This document shows positions 62,383 to 64,000 of a stretch of 64,000 bases of DNA, one piece after another. The notes below the pieces were generated by a model, which ran no database searches, was not told the origin of the DNA, and was given only the letters and a program-made list of their open reading frames with translations. The stretch's first letter is position 1. Each line of letters opens with the position of its first letter. The stretch comes from Donghicola mangrovi (GTDB taxonomy: Bacteria; Pseudomonadota; Alphaproteobacteria; Rhodobacterales; Rhodobacteraceae): NCBI RefSeq assembly GCF_013377535.1, contig NZ_JABCJE010000007.1, positions 62,001 to 126,000 of the forward strand, in the 5' to 3' direction. The translations under genes were made by a program, and so were the position numbers.

Positions 62383-63765
62383 TCAGCCCTTCGCCCGCTG
62401 CGCCTCTGGTTCGATGATCTTGGGGCGGCGCACCAGTATAATGGCGGGGTTTTCCACGCCATCCTCGGCCACGGTGCGGGCCAGATCCCCCAGAGTGGTT
62501 TTCCAGATCGCCTCGTCCGAATGGCTGGCGCGGGCCACGATTTCCACCGTGCAGTCGGCGGGGGCACCGTTGCCCATCAGGGTGTCCGCGATCTCTCCGG
62601 CGCGGGCCACGGCCATATAAAGCGCCAAGGTCGCGCCTTCGTTCAGCATCCGGCCCCAGTCGGGGTTCGGCGCGCCGGGGCGGCAGGTGCCGGTCGAAAT
62701 CACCACATGGTCGGTCTGCCCGCGTTCGGTCAACGCTCGGTTCAGGGAGGCCGCTGCTGCACTGGCCGATGTCACGCCGGGAACGATTTCCACCGCGATG
62801 CCCGCGGCTTCGGCGGCGGCCATTTCCTCGGTGCTGCGGCCAAAGAGCGAGGGGTCACCGGACTTCAGGCGGACCACTTTCTTGCCCTGCTTGGCGCTGG
62901 CGACGATGACTTGGTTGATCTTGTCTTGAGGCCAACTGTGCGCGCCGACCTCTTTGCCGACGAACACACGCTCGGCGTCGCGGCGGGCCAGTTCCAGCAC
63001 GTCGGGATCGACCAGACGGTCATAATAAATGATGTCCGCTTCTTGCAGGCGGGCCACGGCGCGCATGGTCAGCAGATCGCGCGCGCCCGGTCCGGCGCCG
63101 ACCAATGCAATACTGCCCACGGTCGGCTCGGCAATCCCGCCAGCCTCGATCTCGGCTTTTAGCATCTGAGCTGCTTCGCGCTCGGCGCCCGAGCGGTGCT
63201 TGTCCCATGCCGCGCCGCTGAACGTCCGGCGCCAGAATTCGCGGCGGGCCTCTTTGGGTACGCGGAAGGCCACGGCATCGCGCAAACGCCCCGCCAAAGC
63301 GGCAAAGCCCCCGAGGCGCGGGTCGAGCATGGTTTCGATCTGGGTCTTGATCTGACGGCCAAGGACGGGCGCGGTGCCCTCGGTCCCGATGGCGACGACG
63401 ACCGGATCGCGGTCCACCAGCGACGGGGTGGTCGCGTCACACAGATGGGGTTGGTCCACCACGTTCACCACGACACCCGCCTCTTTGGCGATGGCGTGTA
63501 TGCTGGCGTCGATGCCGGGGCAGCCGGTGCCGATAAACACCAGCGCGGCCCCACGGAACAGATCGGGCGTGATCGGACCCGCATAGTGGCTCGCACGCCC
63601 CGAATCGACCAAGGCCGCCAGCTCGGGCTCTAACTCTGGCGCGGCCAACACAATCTCGGCCTCGGTCTTCAGGATCAGACGGGATTTCTGAGCGGCTTGT
63701 TCATCTCCACCCACGATCACCACGCGGCGACCGGCCATCGTCAGGAACATGGGGAAAGATTTCAT
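62383..63765 (-). CDS. cysG: Siroheme synthase (multifunctional CysG)
   Basis: A 460-residue fused enzyme. The N-terminal precorrin-2 dehydrogenase/sirohydrochlorin ferrochelatase half has GRRVVIVGGDEQAAQKS and CDATTPSLVDRDP; the C-terminal uroporphyrinogen-III methyltransferase half starts at about residue 215 (IALVGAGPGARDLLTMRAV) with LKSGDPSLFGR and EIVPGVTSA. It makes siroheme for sulfite and nitrite reductases. AGGAG precedes the ATG. There is no gap between its stop and that of frcR. Confidence 0.96.
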   Translation of the reverse strand: MKSFPMFLTMAGRRVVIVGGDEQAAQKSRLILKTEAEIVLAAPELEPELAALVDSGRASHYAGPITPDLFRGAALVFIGTGCPGIDASIHAIAKEAGVVVNVVDQPHLCDATTPSLVDRDPVVVAIGTEGTAPVLGRQIKTQIETMLDPRLGGFAALAGRLRDAVAFRVPKEARREFWRRTFSGAAWDKHRSGAEREAAQMLKAEIEAGGIAEPTVGSIALVGAGPGARDLLTMRAVARLQEADIIYYDRLVDPDVLELARRDAERVFVGKEVGAHSWPQDKINQVIVASAKQGKKVVRLKSGDPSLFGRSTEEMAAAEAAGIAVEIVPGVTSASAAAASLNRALTERGQTDHVVISTGTCRPGAPNPDWGRMLNEGATLALYMAVARAGEIADTLMGNGAPADCTVEIVARASHSDEAIWKTTLGDLARTVAEDGVENPAIILVRRPKIIEPEAQRAKG

Positions 63766-63790
63766 GGCACTACTCCTGTAACCCGAAATA

Positions 63791-64000
63791 TCAGGCCGTT
63801 ACGGTTGCCGACCGTTTTGCCCACAGGTCTTGTGCAAGTGCAAGGCCCTGACCGTCAGCAGCGGCACCGACCGTTTCCAGCGCGACAGCGGCGGTCCCCA
63901 GAACGATCGCCTCAGCATAGGGGTCTTGGTGGGTGCCCTCCCAGAACTTGGTCAGGTACTCGGCCTCGTGCGGGGTGTCGGTTTCGGACAGGCGCTGGTG
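63791..64000 (-). CDS. C-terminal end of a gene, possibly TrpD-like glycosyltransferase family
   Basis: The last 69 codons of a minus-strand gene entering from the right. It ends AQDLWAKRSATVTA and contains EYLTKFWEGTHQDPYAEAI and LGTAAVALETVGAAADG. The pattern of a short helical C-terminus with a small-residue AIVLGTAAVALETV helix resembles the end of the anthranilate-phosphoribosyltransferase-like (YbiB/TrpD2) proteins often placed before cysG in Rhodobacterales. The fragment is too short for certainty. It is 25 bases upstream of cysG, probably co-transcribed. Confidence 0.45.
   Translation of the reverse strand, partial: HQRLSETDTPHEAEYLTKFWEGTHQDPYAEAIVLGTAAVALETVGAAADGQGLALAQDLWAKRSATVTA

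Overview
The window is a GC-rich chromosomal segment from an alphaproteobacterium, almost certainly a member of the Rhodobacterales (roseobacter/Rhodobacteraceae group). The evidence is the gene content and order: ChvI-ChvG next to pckA, followed by a short HprK, RapZ, a mannose-type EIIA and HPr; TrcR (DUF1013); COQ9; a membrane-anchored CycM-type cytochrome c; a GlpSTPQ/DUF2160/GlpV glycerol ABC transporter; and FrcBCA with a ROK regulator. No phage, IS element, CRISPR array or integrase was seen. The segment is dense housekeeping and catabolic DNA with short intergenic regions.

Layout. 0-3 kb: start of an acyl-CoA dehydrogenase, a TSUP permease and pckA. 3.4-8.8 kb: one signalling operon (chvI, chvG, hprK, rapZ, EIIA-man, HPr, acyltransferase) divergent from pckA, linking envelope/acid sensing, PTS-type phosphorylation and gluconeogenesis. 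8.9-21.7 kb: housekeeping genes (rpsU, COQ9, quinone reductase, RNase T2, trcR, recR-ybaB-dnaX, the 4.5S SRP RNA, a HAD phosphatase, periplasmic CpdB, NudC, prephenate dehydratase, cytochrome c). 21.9-27.7 kb: a YejABEF-type peptide importer. 27.7-29.3 kb: a D-2-hydroxyacid dehydrogenase and a tRNA with anticodon CAT. 29.4-40.8 kb: the glycerol / glycerol-3-phosphate regulon (glpR divergent from glpD-S-T-P-Q-DUF2160-V-K plus an unusual iron-ADH-family protein). 40.9-44.2 kb: a soluble PAS chemoreceptor, a LysR-type regulator and an orphan receiver protein. 44.3-51.4 kb: a protocatechuate operon (pcaQ divergent from pcaDCHG, a DUF849/BKACE gene, pcaB, scoA, scoB). 51.4-56.9 kb: a DeoR regulator and an RND efflux pair. 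57-62.4 kb: an inositol-monophosphatase-family gene and the FrcABC fructose-type importer, with its ROK regulator divergent. 62.4-64 kb: cysG and the end of a gene that may be TrpD-like.

Most notable: the pca operon carries a beta-keto acid cleavage enzyme together with a CoA-transferase that reads as ScoAB (succinyl-CoA:acetoacetate) rather than PcaIJ, and no PcaF thiolase. This suggests a non-classical end to the beta-ketoadipate pathway. Also notable are a four-copy terminator-like module with a conserved tail beyond its U-tract, an array of three GAATCA repeats at exact 11-bp spacing between glpR and glpD, and an iron-ADH homologue in the glycerol operon that lacks two of the classical active-site histidines.
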